Below are positions 27,523 through 36,309 of a stretch of 64,000 bases of DNA, piece after piece. Positions within the stretch are counted from its first letter, which is position 1. Each line of letters opens with the position of its first letter. The position numbers and the translations under genes are program-made. The stretch covers positions 744,001 through 808,000 of the forward strand of contig NZ_FOZM01000001.1 in assembly GCF_900114675.1 (NCBI RefSeq), written 5' to 3'. The notes beneath the pieces were generated by a model. It was not told the DNA's origin. It ran no database searches and was given only the letters and a program-made list of their open reading frames with translations. The DNA comes from Yoonia litorea (lineage in GTDB: Bacteria; Pseudomonadota; Alphaproteobacteria; Rhodobacterales; Rhodobacteraceae).

Positions 27523-29616
27523 TTAGCGTCCTGTCAGCAAGGAATTGGGATTGCGCTGGATTTGTCGTGAGAGCGTCGTCACAGAGTCAGCCGCGTCCTG
27601 GATGTCTCGCAGCGTTTGCAGGGTTTCGGCCCCGAAGCGGGAGCGTTGGCTGTAGCTTTCGATCACTTCTTCGGTCTGGGCCACGAGGCGGTTTGCCCGC
27701 GCAGCCAGTGCCGGCAGGTCTTGCACGGACGCCTCTATCGCGCGCGCGGCCTGATTGGCGGCTTCCAGCGCGGCTGTGACATTCTCGATAGCGCCGCCTT
27801 CCCGGACTTCGGCGAGGAATGTGCGCATCTCATCGAGTGCACCGTTCAGTGACGCAGGCAGGGCTATGGCCGCATCGGTGCTGATCAGCGTGTCGATGGC
27901 TCTGAGCGTGTCACTGGCCGATGTGATCAACACCTCGAACTCCAGCTCTGTGGCGCGTTGGGTCAGTGCTTCGATATCTGCCGTGATCTGCGGCAGGTTA
28001 CGTGTCGCCAATTCGATATTGTCGGCCGCTTGCGTAACGGATGCCAGGGCGACATCCAGATCGGCGATTAGGCCGGACTCGTTTGCGTCCCCGATCAGTT
28101 GTTCGATTTCAGCCAACATCACACGCATCTCGCTCGGGATAGATTGCACATCCTGCGAGGTGACCAGCGATCTGGTTTCGTCAAGCAGGGCCACCAGCGC
28201 CTCTGGTGTCGCGCGGGTCGCGTCGTCATTGACGAGCCGCTCAACGCTGCCCATCAGGCTGATCGCGCTGTCGAGAAGCTCTTCGACAGGCAGGGCATTG
28301 ACCCGTGCCAAGAGACCCTCTGCAGTCGCGGCCACGTCGGATATCTGCGACTCGGTCGTCGGGATGACCGGGAATTCACCCGAGGTCAGATTGATGATTG
28401 CTGGCAAGGCGTCCGGCACCTGCACCAATTCGATATCAAGTGTGCCTGCAAGGATATTGCCTGTCACCATGCGGGCGCGCAGGCCGCGGGCCACCAGATC
28501 AGACAACAGGATCAGCGCGGTGTCGGCATTTGCCGTACCTTCCATGCCCAAACGGGACGGCTCGATATCAAGGACGGCCTGCAAACGGACCTGTGCCCGC
28601 TCGCCTTCGCCCACGACGATTGCATTGAGGTCGCTGACTTCGCCAACGCGGATACCCTGCAACCTGACCTCGGCGCCAGATGTCAAACCGCTGACGGTTT
28701 CCTCAAAGAGGACGGCGATGCGCAGGACTTCTTCGTTGGGGTCGGAGAACAGACTTTCGCGGGCGGCCTGACGGTCGTCGTAGATATCGAAGCGATGCCC
28801 TTCGTTGATCGGACTGCCGCCAGAGACCAGTGTGTCAAACGCGATACCGCCTTCGATCAACGACGCAAGTGAATTGACGTTGAGCGAAACACCGTTCGCC
28901 CCGAATGATACACTGAAACCTGATGTGTCCCAAAAGCGCGTGGCGGTCGTCAGGCGACGGTCATAGGGGCTTTCGATAAAGGCACTGACGACGACCTGAC
29001 GGCCATCGAACGACAGTTCCGGTTCTTCTAAATAGCCGACCTCGATCCCCTTATGCAGAACCGGTGCGCCTGCCGCGATGCTGCCACCGTCGTCGGCCCT
29101 CAGAACCACGCTGGTGCCGCGCTGCGACGCGCGGGTCAGGTTGGGTGTTTCAAGGCCGGTGAATTCATATTGCTGCACATCAGCTTCGGTGTCCCAGTTC
29201 CCTTCGATGAAAACGCCTGAAAGCACGGTTTCGAGGCCTGTAATCCCGCGGACAGAGACATCGGGGCGCACAACCCAGAACTCCGCATCGTCATCAAGGA
29301 AAGGTGCGACAGTCTTGTCTATTCTGGCGTGTACCAGAACATCCGAGAGACCATCGGAGAATTCCACACGCTCGACCTCGCCCACATCGACGTCGCGGTA
29401 TTTGATCTTTGTCTCGCCTGCAACGACGCCAGAAGCGTTCTCGAAGCTGATCGTGATCAGTGTGCCCCGGTCGACGTAGCTCTGCCACGCCGCCCAAAGC
29501 GAAACAGCCAGCGCAATCAGCGGGACAAGCCAGACGATCGACAGCCGCGTGGTAGGGCGCGACCTGCCTTCTCGGATGTCCAGTGGCGCTGGGCCAGATG
29601 GCGGAGTGTCTGTCAT
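27523..29616 (-). CDS. pqiB: PqiB-like MCE-domain intermembrane transport protein
   Basis: This is a 697-residue protein with one N-terminal membrane helix (LSIVWLVPLIALAVSLWAAW) and three MCE domains, at about residues 45-115, 160-230 and 285-350 (each contains a version of VAGETKIKYRDVDVGEV). A long helical region with many Asp, Ala and Leu runs to the C-terminus, the part that stacks into a periplasm-spanning tube in the E. coli homologue. It is longer than E. coli PqiB (about 546 residues), mainly in this helical tail. The start at 29616 overlaps the pqiA stop (ATGA). It carries lipids between the membranes. Confidence 0.9.
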   Translation of the reverse strand: MTDTPPSGPAPLDIREGRSRPTTRLSIVWLVPLIALAVSLWAAWQSYVDRGTLITISFENASGVVAGETKIKYRDVDVGEVERVEFSDGLSDVLVHARIDKTVAPFLDDDAEFWVVRPDVSVRGITGLETVLSGVFIEGNWDTEADVQQYEFTGLETPNLTRASQRGTSVVLRADDGGSIAAGAPVLHKGIEVGYLEEPELSFDGRQVVVSAFIESPYDRRLTTATRFWDTSGFSVSFGANGVSLNVNSLASLIEGGIAFDTLVSGGSPINEGHRFDIYDDRQAARESLFSDPNEEVLRIAVLFEETVSGLTSGAEVRLQGIRVGEVSDLNAIVVGEGERAQVRLQAVLDIEPSRLGMEGTANADTALILLSDLVARGLRARMVTGNILAGTLDIELVQVPDALPAIINLTSGEFPVIPTTESQISDVAATAEGLLARVNALPVEELLDSAISLMGSVERLVNDDATRATPEALVALLDETRSLVTSQDVQSIPSEMRVMLAEIEQLIGDANESGLIADLDVALASVTQAADNIELATRNLPQITADIEALTQRATELEFEVLITSASDTLRAIDTLISTDAAIALPASLNGALDEMRTFLAEVREGGAIENVTAALEAANQAARAIEASVQDLPALAARANRLVAQTEEVIESYSQRSRFGAETLQTLRDIQDAADSVTTLSRQIQRNPNSLLTGR

Positions 29617-30215
29617 GTCGTCGTCCTGTCGGCGTCCCAAATCAGACGCGAGTCAAAAGCTTGCGCGGCCAGCATAGTAAAGATCACCGAAAGGGCGAAA
29701 CTCACTGCGGCAATACCGGGGTTGATCGTAGCAATAGTTTCCAGTTGCACCAGTGCTGAAAGGATCGCAACGACAAAGACGTCGATCATTGACCAGCGCC
29801 CGATGAATTCGACCACTTCGTAGGCGCGGTGCCGCTGATGTTGCCTGTCGTTCCAACCGTACTGGATGCTCAGCGCCAGATATCCAACGGCGACAAACTT
29901 GCCGATGGGGATCATCACAGATGCGATAAAGACAATCGCGGCCACACCATAGGAGCCATAGTCGACCAGTTCGACGACGCCGCCAATGATTGTGCTCTCG
30001 GAGCGTTCGATCAGTGTTGATGTCAGCAGCATCGGATAGACGTTGGCCGGGATGTAGGCGATGATCCCCGCGATCAGCCATGCCCAGACCTTTTGCAGGC
30101 TTTGCTCGTCGCGACTTTGCAGCGGACCGCCACAGCGTTTGCATACGGTCGATCCGAGCTGGTGCACCTGCCCGCAGCTGCGGCACGCCACCAGCCCCGC
30201 CTTGCGCGCGGACAT
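29613..30215 (-). CDS. pqiA: PqiA half protein, second copy
   Basis: This 200-residue membrane protein corresponds to one half of E. coli PqiA. A rubredoxin-like zinc ribbon opens it (CRSCGQVHQLG ... CKRCGG), followed by about four membrane helices (WLIAGIIAYIPANVYPML and others). It starts at ATG 30215, whose T is shared with the stop of the gene before it (TGATG), and ends overlapping pqiB. The two separate halves presumably assemble with each other to feed PqiB at the inner membrane. Confidence 0.88.
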   Translation of the reverse strand: MSARKAGLVACRSCGQVHQLGSTVCKRCGGPLQSRDEQSLQKVWAWLIAGIIAYIPANVYPMLLTSTLIERSESTIIGGVVELVDYGSYGVAAIVFIASVMIPIGKFVAVGYLALSIQYGWNDRQHQRHRAYEVVEFIGRWSMIDVFVVAILSALVQLETIATINPGIAAVSFALSVIFTMLAAQAFDSRLIWDADRTTT

Positions 30216-30844
30216 CAGGCCTCGGCTTTGTCCAGCATTTCCCAAATCGAATACCTACAAATCATTTGATCCTTGAGAACAGTTATGACCACGACGCCGG
30301 CGAAAGCCCAGAAGGCCGGACCGATGGTCACGGCCGCGAGACCAGCTACTTTGATCAAGGCAACTGTGACCCCGACGATGAAAATTTCAGCCATACTCCA
30401 GGGTCTGAGGCGTTCGGCCAGCGTAAATGCGGCCCTTGCGTAGCTGCGCGGCGCGGCGTTGCGGACCAACGGACCCAGTGCATAGATCAGCGCGCTCAAC
30501 CGCATCAGCGGGATCACGATGATAAAGAAAGCAACGGCCACGGCCAGCGGGAATGCCAGTCCGTCGCGGAAGGCCAGAACCGCATCAATGACCGAGGTGG
30601 CATTGGTCAATCCACCTGCATCAAGCGACAAGAACGGAAAGCTGACGGCTGCGATCATCAGAATGAACGCAGTTATTGCCAACGCAAGAATGCGCGCGAC
30701 AGCCTCTGGTTTCGAGGTCATCAAAAGGACACCACAGCGCGAACAATGCGCCTTTGATCCGGGTGGCAAATCCTGTGCTTGGTGCAACGTGTCACACTGC
30801 GGGCAGGCAATCAGATCATCCAGTGGTGGAAGTGATGCGGTCAT
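30215..30844 (-). CDS. pqiA: PqiA half protein, first copy
   Basis: This is a 209-residue membrane protein equivalent to the other half of PqiA. It has a zinc ribbon (CPQCDTLHQ ... CSRCGVLL) and about four membrane helices. It is the first gene of the minus-strand pqiA-pqiA-pqiB-pqiC operon, which faces the FAH gene across a 116-base divergent region. Splitting PqiA in two is the main difference from the E. coli arrangement. Confidence 0.88.
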   Translation of the reverse strand: MTASLPPLDDLIACPQCDTLHQAQDLPPGSKAHCSRCGVLLMTSKPEAVARILALAITAFILMIAAVSFPFLSLDAGGLTNATSVIDAVLAFRDGLAFPLAVAVAFFIIVIPLMRLSALIYALGPLVRNAAPRSYARAAFTLAERLRPWSMAEIFIVGVTVALIKVAGLAAVTIGPAFWAFAGVVVITVLKDQMICRYSIWEMLDKAEA

Positions 30845-30867
30845 GCGTGCGGCGTGCTCCCTAAGGT

Positions 30868-30889
30868 GCGGGGCTTGCCCCGCTCTTTT
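30868..30889 (+). promoter_or_regulatory. GC hairpin with T-run in the pqiA/FAH divergent region
   Basis: GCGGGGC-TT-GCCCCGC is followed by TCTTTT, terminator-like on the plus strand. No plus-strand gene ends upstream, so it does not terminate a known transcript there. It could attenuate the FAH transcript or stop antisense transcription arising from within pqiA. Confidence 0.5.
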
Positions 30890-30960
30890 GGCGAGGTTAT
30901 CGCCTTTGGCACAGATATGCTAAGCCCTGACTTGCTTCAATAACCCAACAAGAGGCTGAT

Positions 30961-31647
30961 ATGACCGATTTGCTTTTCCCAGCGCGACCAAACCCTGTCC
31001 TCCCCGTCGAAGGAGAGGCGGATTTTCCGATCGGGCGTATCTTTTGCGTCGGACGCAATTACGCCGATCACGCCAAGGAAATGGGACATGAGGTCGACCG
31101 CGAAGCACCGTTTTACTTTACCAAATCAGCACATGCCGTCCTGCTGTCAGGCCACGATATGCCATACCCGCCTCGCACGAGCGATCTGCACCACGAGATG
31201 GAGTTGGTAGTAGCCTTGAAACAGGGTGGCAAGAACATCGCCGAGGCAGATGCGATGTCCCATGTCTTTGGCTACGGTTGCGGGCTTGATATGACACGGC
31301 GCGACTTGCAGGCAGCCGCCAAGGAAAAGCGCCGCCCATGGGATACAGGCAAGGATTTCGACAATGCTGCGATCCTCGGACCGCTCATACCTGCTGAAGA
31401 AGACATGCCTGTCGAGGATCTCGTGATTCAGCTTGAGGTCAACGGCATCGTCCGGCAGCAAGCCACGCTTGGCGATATGGTGTGGTCAATCTCGGAACTC
31501 ATTGCAGATCTTTCAACGCTTTACACATTGCATCCCGGTGATCTGATCATGACCGGCACGCCTGCCGGTGTTGGCCCGGTGGTGAAGGGTGACGTTTTAC
31601 GCGGCACGATTGGCGATTTTGCCCCTGTTGAGACGCGGATTATCTGA
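30961..31647 (+). CDS. Fumarylacetoacetate hydrolase (FAH) family protein
   Basis: This 228-residue single-domain FAH protein begins the fold at IFCVGRNYADHAKEMG. Likely metal ligands are in HHEMELVVAL and in CGLDMTRRDLQ, and a glycine-rich DLIMTGTPAGVGPV lies near the end. It most resembles fumarylpyruvate hydrolases and acylpyruvases, which cleave C-C bonds of diketo acids from aromatic degradation. AGAGG precedes the ATG. The TRAP transporter genes begin 41 bases downstream in the same direction, so the transporter may import its precursor. No other aromatic-ring genes are present. Confidence 0.88.
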   Translation: MTDLLFPARPNPVLPVEGEADFPIGRIFCVGRNYADHAKEMGHEVDREAPFYFTKSAHAVLLSGHDMPYPPRTSDLHHEMELVVALKQGGKNIAEADAMSHVFGYGCGLDMTRRDLQAAAKEKRRPWDTGKDFDNAAILGPLIPAEEDMPVEDLVIQLEVNGIVRQQATLGDMVWSISELIADLSTLYTLHPGDLIMTGTPAGVGPVVKGDVLRGTIGDFAPVETRII

Positions 31648-31688
31648 TTAAGTCGCCGCAAACGCATTTCTCGGACGGAGACACCGCC

Positions 31689-32720
31689 ATGACCACTACG
31701 CGCCGCACATTGCTCGGCTTTCTGGCCGCCACCACATTTGCCACAACTGCTATGGCACAGGAGGTAACGCTTCGCCTGCATCAGTTCCTGCCCGCGCAAT
31801 CGACTGTGCCTGCGCAGATCCTCGACGTCTGGGCTGACAGCGTGGAGGCGGACAGCGATGGCCGGATCAAGGTCGAGCGCTACCCGTCGATGCAATTGGG
31901 CGGCACACCGCCGCAACTGATCGATCAGGTCATTGATGGTGTGGCAGATATCGTCTGGACGGTGGCAGGCTACACACCGGGCCGATTTCCGCAGTTGGAG
32001 GTCTTTGAGCTGCCCTTCATCTCACCGGATGCCGAAGCCACCAGCCGCGCTTACTGGCAACTGGCCGAAGAGCGCATGATGGATACCGACTTTGCCGATT
32101 TCAAGCCGCTTGGCCTGTGGGTGCATGGTCCTGGCGTGATCCACGCCAATCGGCCGATTACCGAGGTTTCGGACCTGCGCGGGCTGAAACTGCGTGCGCC
32201 GTCGCGGACCACGACAACGCTTTTCACCAATCTTGGTGCGACCTCTGTCGGAATGCCGGTGCCTGCTGTGCCTGAATCGCTGTCACGCGGTGTCATCGAA
32301 AGTGCCGTGATTCCATGGGAGGTCATGCCTTCGCTCAAGGTTGAGGAACTGGTCGAGAACCATACCGAATTCACCGGGAACGCGCTTTATACACTGGCTT
32401 TTATCTTCGCGATGAACAAGGACAGCTATGCGGCCCTTCCCGATGATCTGAAGGCTGTGATTGACAGCAACTCCGGTCTTGAGTTTTCCGCCTTTGCCGG
32501 CCGCACGCAGCAAGCCGCAGATAGGCCAGCGCGCTCCATCGCCGAGGCGCGTGGCAACACCATCATCACGCTGGATGCCGATCAGACGGCAGCATGGGCA
32601 GAGGCCGCCGCACCAACCATTGACGCCTGGATTGCAGAGGCTGATGCCGCAGGCATCGACGGCACAGGCCTTTACCGCGATGCTGTCGCATTGATTGAGG
32701 CCAACAACACAGGTAACTGA
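31689..32720 (+). CDS. TRAP transporter solute-binding protein (DctP type)
   Basis: This is a 343-residue periplasmic binding protein. The signal begins MTTTRRTLLGFLAATTFA, with twin arginines, so Tat export is possible, and it is cleaved after AMA. The DctP core LRGLKLRAPSRTTTTLF contains the conserved Arg that grips the substrate carboxylate. VPAVPESLSRGVIESAV is the second family motif. The substrate is most likely an organic acid. It is followed by the small and large membrane subunits. Confidence 0.92.
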   Translation: MTTTRRTLLGFLAATTFATTAMAQEVTLRLHQFLPAQSTVPAQILDVWADSVEADSDGRIKVERYPSMQLGGTPPQLIDQVIDGVADIVWTVAGYTPGRFPQLEVFELPFISPDAEATSRAYWQLAEERMMDTDFADFKPLGLWVHGPGVIHANRPITEVSDLRGLKLRAPSRTTTTLFTNLGATSVGMPVPAVPESLSRGVIESAVIPWEVMPSLKVEELVENHTEFTGNALYTLAFIFAMNKDSYAALPDDLKAVIDSNSGLEFSAFAGRTQQAADRPARSIAEARGNTIITLDADQTAAWAEAAAPTIDAWIAEADAAGIDGTGLYRDAVALIEANNTGN

Positions 32721-32749
32721 CCCCCCGAGACATCGGGTAGGGCAGGGAC

Positions 32750-33289
32750 GTGCTGCACAAGCTGATAGAAAAACTTGCGCAGGGCATGGCCCTGCTGGGC
32801 GGCATCGTGCTCTGCGCTTTGGTGCTGATGGTCTGTGTCAGTGTGGCAGGCCGCGAGTTAGCCGATGCGTCACACGGTGGTTGGCTTGGTGGTGTTGGTG
32901 ACTGGCTGTTGGGTCTCGGTGTGGGACCGATCCTCGGTGACTTCGAACTGGTCGAGGCCGGTATGGCCTTCACCATCTTTGCCTTTCTGCCGTTGACCCA
33001 ACTGTCAGGCGCGCACGCCAAGGTGGACGTCTTCACCAGCGGTATGAGGCCGGGCCTCAACCGCGCTCTTGGCACTTTCTGGAGCTTGGTCATGGCCGTG
33101 ATCATCGTTCTGATCACATGGCGGCTTTATGCAGGCCTGCAGGACAAGCTGCGTTATGGCGAGACGACTTATCTGATCCAGTTCCCGATCTGGTGGGCCT
33201 ATGCGGCGAGCCTGTTTGCGGCGATTGTCGCCGCAGTCGTCAGCCTCTACTGCGCGGCAATGCGCCTGACGGGGCAGCGCGAGACATGA
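32750..33289 (+). CDS. TRAP transporter small permease (DctQ type)
   Basis: This 179-residue protein has four predicted membrane helices, as expected for the Q subunit (ALLGGIVLCALVLMVCVSVAGRELAD is the first). The start is GTG 32750 after GGCAGGG; ATG 32786 is the alternative. A segment rich in Gly and Trp near residue 45 lies between helices 1 and 2. It overlaps the large permease by four bases. Confidence 0.88.
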   Translation: MLHKLIEKLAQGMALLGGIVLCALVLMVCVSVAGRELADASHGGWLGGVGDWLLGLGVGPILGDFELVEAGMAFTIFAFLPLTQLSGAHAKVDVFTSGMRPGLNRALGTFWSLVMAVIIVLITWRLYAGLQDKLRYGETTYLIQFPIWWAYAASLFAAIVAAVVSLYCAAMRLTGQRET

Positions 33290-34596
33290 GCGACCTGGCC
33301 CTTGGATACCTGTCCTTTCCGGTTCTTCTGGCGCTGATTTTCCTGCGCGCGCCGATTGGTCTTGCGATGCTCCTCTGCGGGATCGGGGGGCTGTGGCTGG
33401 CGACGGATGGCACAACGGTTTTCATGGCGCGGCTGAAATCCGAAGTCTATTCGACCTTCAGCAATTACAGCCTGTCAATTATCCCGATGTTTTTGCTGAT
33501 GGGGCAATTCGCAACCCACTCGGGCATGTCGCGGGCGCTGTTCAAAGCGGCAGAGGCGTGGCTGGGGCACCGCAAAGGCGGGATGGCAATGGCAGCCGTG
33601 GGGGCTTGCGCGGGTTTCGGGGCGATTTGCGGATCGTCACTCGCCACCGCCGCCACGATGAGCCGCGTAGCCCTGCCGGAGTTGCGCAAATACGGCTATT
33701 CGGGCGGGTTTTCCACGGCGACTTTGGCCGCAGGAGGCACGCTCGGTATCCTGATCCCGCCGTCAGTGATCCTTGTGATCTATGCGATCCTGACCGAACA
33801 GAATATCGCCAAGCTCTTTGCCGCCGCGATCATTCCCGGCATTCTCGCAGCCCTTGGTTACATGATCACGATTGCGATCTATGTGCGGCTTTATCCTGAC
33901 CAGGCGGGCATAAAAGAGCGGATGCCCTATGGCGCACGGATGAAAGCATTTGCCGCCGTCTGGCCCGTGTTGCTGGTATTCGGACTTGTTGTGGGCGGTA
34001 TCTACAACGGCTGGTTCACCCCCACGGAAGGGGCGGCCGTGGGCGCGCTGGGCACAGGACTGATCGCGCTTTTTTCGGGCACGCTGAACCTCGGCGTCCT
34101 CAGGGACAGTATCTACGAGACCGCCACCGGCACCGGCATGATCTTTTTCATCGTGTTGGGCGCAGCCTTTTACAATGGTTTCCTCGCGCTGACGCAGGTG
34201 CCGCAGGAACTCTCGGCCTGGGTCACAGCGCAAGGCTTCTCGCCATGGACAGTCATGGTGATGATCCTTGTCTTTTACCTGATCCTTGGCTGTCTGATGG
34301 ACAGCCTGTCGATGATCCTGCTGACTGTGCCGATCTTCTGGCCGGTGATCCAAGGGCTCGACTTCGGCATGACGACCGAGGAACTGGCGATCTGGTTCGG
34401 GATCATGGTCCTGATCGTGGTCGAGGTGGGGCTGATCACACCGCCTGTGGGAATGAACCTTTTCATCATCAACAGCATGGACCGTGAGACGCCAATGACC
34501 GCGACCTACAAGTCTGTGCTGTTCTTTGTCGGGTCCGATGTGGTGCGGGTGGTAATCCTGCTGATGTTTCCCGCGATCACATTGGTCCTGATCTAG
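33286..34596 (+). CDS. TRAP transporter large permease (DctM type)
   Basis: This 436-residue membrane protein has about 12 hydrophobic helices. It starts at ATG 33286 (MSDLALGYLSFPVLLALIFL) and shows GFGAICGSSLATAATM, LAAGGTLGILIPPSVILVIY and LITPPVGMNLFIIN, all typical of DctM. It is the sodium-driven channel of the TRAP system. A longer ORF from 33118 reads through the small-subunit gene and was not used. A terminator-like repeat follows at 34617. Confidence 0.94.
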   Translation: MSDLALGYLSFPVLLALIFLRAPIGLAMLLCGIGGLWLATDGTTVFMARLKSEVYSTFSNYSLSIIPMFLLMGQFATHSGMSRALFKAAEAWLGHRKGGMAMAAVGACAGFGAICGSSLATAATMSRVALPELRKYGYSGGFSTATLAAGGTLGILIPPSVILVIYAILTEQNIAKLFAAAIIPGILAALGYMITIAIYVRLYPDQAGIKERMPYGARMKAFAAVWPVLLVFGLVVGGIYNGWFTPTEGAAVGALGTGLIALFSGTLNLGVLRDSIYETATGTGMIFFIVLGAAFYNGFLALTQVPQELSAWVTAQGFSPWTVMVMILVFYLILGCLMDSLSMILLTVPIFWPVIQGLDFGMTTEELAIWFGIMVLIVVEVGLITPPVGMNLFIINSMDRETPMTATYKSVLFFVGSDVVRVVILLMFPAITLVLI

Positions 34597-34616
34597 CGCC
34601 TCTGGCCGATGCCGGA

Positions 34617-34650
34617 GCCTCCGGCGGGAGTTTTTTTGCCAAGATGAAGA
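34617..34650 (+). repeat. Roseobacter-type intergenic repeat, copy 2
   Basis: GCCTCCGGCGGGAG is followed by a seven-T run and GCCAAGATGAAGA. It shares its 14-base core with the copy at 25787. Here the stem (CTCC / GGAG) plus T-run ends the TRAP operon and looks like a working terminator. The convergent kinase gene stops just beyond it. Confidence 0.78.
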
Positions 34651-34660
34651 CGCTGGCGCG

Positions 34661-35302
34661 TCAGGATCGCGGGGCAGGCTGGCCGTTCAACGTGACATCA
34701 CAGGTGAGCGCCTGTTCCATGACCCGCTGCGCATTGGGGATATCGTTGCCTTCGGCACGGCGCGTGGCGACAGCGGACGAGTAATTCAGGCTCAGCCAGC
34801 GCTGGATGAGGCGCGCGCGCAATTCAGGCAGGGGCACGTCCACACGCACCGAAAGATCCCAAAGCGGCGCCAGTTTTCGCCAAGGGTCTTCATCGAACAT
34901 CAGGTAGTTGCCTTCAACAATCACAACCTTGGCCGAAGACGGCACCGCCACCGCACCCGCAATCGACAGATCACGCGGGCGATCAAACTCAGGCGCGAAT
35001 ACCTCATCACCGGTCTTGAGGGCCGTCACCATGCGCAAAAATCCGGGCGCGTCAAAGGTTTCAGGCGCACCTTTGCGCGGGCGCAGGCCACGTGCATCAA
35101 GGATCTTGTTGTCCAGATGAAAGCCATCCATCGGCACCACAACCGACTTGCGTCCCTGCGCATTCAGACGGCGGGCCAGCTCAGAGGCCAAAGTCGATTT
35201 CCCGCTCGCAGGTGCGCCAGCAATGCCGACAAGAAATCGCGGGCTATCTTGTTCCAAAACACGCTCTGCAAGCGTGTTGACGTGGTTCGTCAACGTGTTC
35301 AC
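34661..35302 (-). CDS. Nucleoside/sugar kinase-like P-loop protein (FrcK-like)
   Basis: This 213-residue P-loop kinase related to uridine kinase and pantothenate kinase has Walker A GIAGAPASGKST, then PMDGFHLDN. It resembles FrcK, the kinase-like protein next to the fructose ABC transporter of rhizobia. It starts at GTG 35302 with an upstream GGGACAGG. No sugar transporter is adjacent, so the substrate is uncertain. Confidence 0.82.
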   Translation of the reverse strand: MNTLTNHVNTLAERVLEQDSPRFLVGIAGAPASGKSTLASELARRLNAQGRKSVVVPMDGFHLDNKILDARGLRPRKGAPETFDAPGFLRMVTALKTGDEVFAPEFDRPRDLSIAGAVAVPSSAKVVIVEGNYLMFDEDPWRKLAPLWDLSVRVDVPLPELRARLIQRWLSLNYSSAVATRRAEGNDIPNAQRVMEQALTCDVTLNGQPAPRS

Positions 35303-35454
35303 GGGTATGCCTGTCCCTTGCTGGAGTTGTTCACTCTCTTGCGGCCATCATAGGATCATGTTTGCGGCAATGTGAACGGTTTTCTGGTGGTTGATTGGCA
35401 AATCGTTGCAATGCGCTCTAGTTTCTATCAGAGCAATCGGAGGCCCAACCGCCC

Positions 35455-36309
35455 ATGATCAGAGAAATCTGGCGCATACTTGTGCAGGTCTGGACGACCG
35501 CCGCAGACAAACATATCGGTCTGATTGCTGCCGGTGTGGCATTCTTTGGCATGTTCGGCATCTTTCCGGCCATTGCTGCTGTCATCGCGATCTTTGGCAT
35601 CGTTGCGGACCCCGCGATCATTGCTGAGCAGCTCCGTCTGATGGAAGGGATCATTCCGGAAGATGCCTATCGGCTTTTGGCAATTCAGGTAAACCGCCTG
35701 TTGCTCACGCCTGAGGATGCATTGGGCTGGGCTACGGTTTTCTCGATCCTTCTGGCGCTCTGGTCGGCGCGCGCAGGTGTCGGGGCCTTGATCGGTGGTC
35801 TAAACGCAATTGCAGGCGAGCGGACACGCAGCGGTCTGCGGCAGGTTCTTGTCGCGCTGATCCTGACGGTTGTTCTGGTGGCATTGGCCATTGTGGCCTT
35901 GACCGTGGTCGTGATCGTTCCGGTGATCCTCGCCTTCATCCCGCTTACAAATTCGACGGCCTGGTTGCTGGAAGGCCTGCGTTGGTTGATCGCGCTGGGT
36001 GTCCTTTTGATCGGGATTAGCCTGCTTTATCGTTTCGGCCCGACGCGGACGGGCTATCGTGGGCGATGGATAACAATCGGTGCGGTTCTGGTCATTGTGC
36101 TCTGGATAGCGGCATCGGTCGGCCTCTCGGTCTATCTGACCAACTTTGCCAGCTACAATGAGGTGTATGGCTCCATCGGGGCCGTGATTGGCCTTTTGCT
36201 TTGGCTCTATGTCAGCGCCTATCTGATCCTGTTGGGCGCGGCCCTGAATGCGGCGGTCCACACATACGGACCGCCGAAACCGGAAGAGGTTGCGGCTGAA
36301 ACGGCCTAG
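35455..36309 (+). CDS. YihY/BrkB-family membrane protein
   Basis: This is a 284-residue inner-membrane protein with about six helices. The conserved start is AADKHIGLIAAGVAFFGMFGIFPA, and the C-terminal motif YGSIGAVIGLLLWLYVSAYLILLGAALNAAV is diagnostic. The family was once called tRNA-processing ribonuclease BN, but that assignment was wrong and the function remains unclear. GGAGG lies ahead of ATG 35455. It converges with kynU, and the ends overlap by four bases. Confidence 0.88.
   Translation: MIREIWRILVQVWTTAADKHIGLIAAGVAFFGMFGIFPAIAAVIAIFGIVADPAIIAEQLRLMEGIIPEDAYRLLAIQVNRLLLTPEDALGWATVFSILLALWSARAGVGALIGGLNAIAGERTRSGLRQVLVALILTVVLVALAIVALTVVVIVPVILAFIPLTNSTAWLLEGLRWLIALGVLLIGISLLYRFGPTRTGYRGRWITIGAVLVIVLWIAASVGLSVYLTNFASYNEVYGSIGAVIGLLLWLYVSAYLILLGAALNAAVHTYGPPKPEEVAAETA

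Noticed and set aside
27755-28771. Plus-strand ORF of 338 codons opposite pqiB
   Set aside because: It is Ser/Arg/Thr-rich and antisense to the MCE-domain protein, with no independent support.
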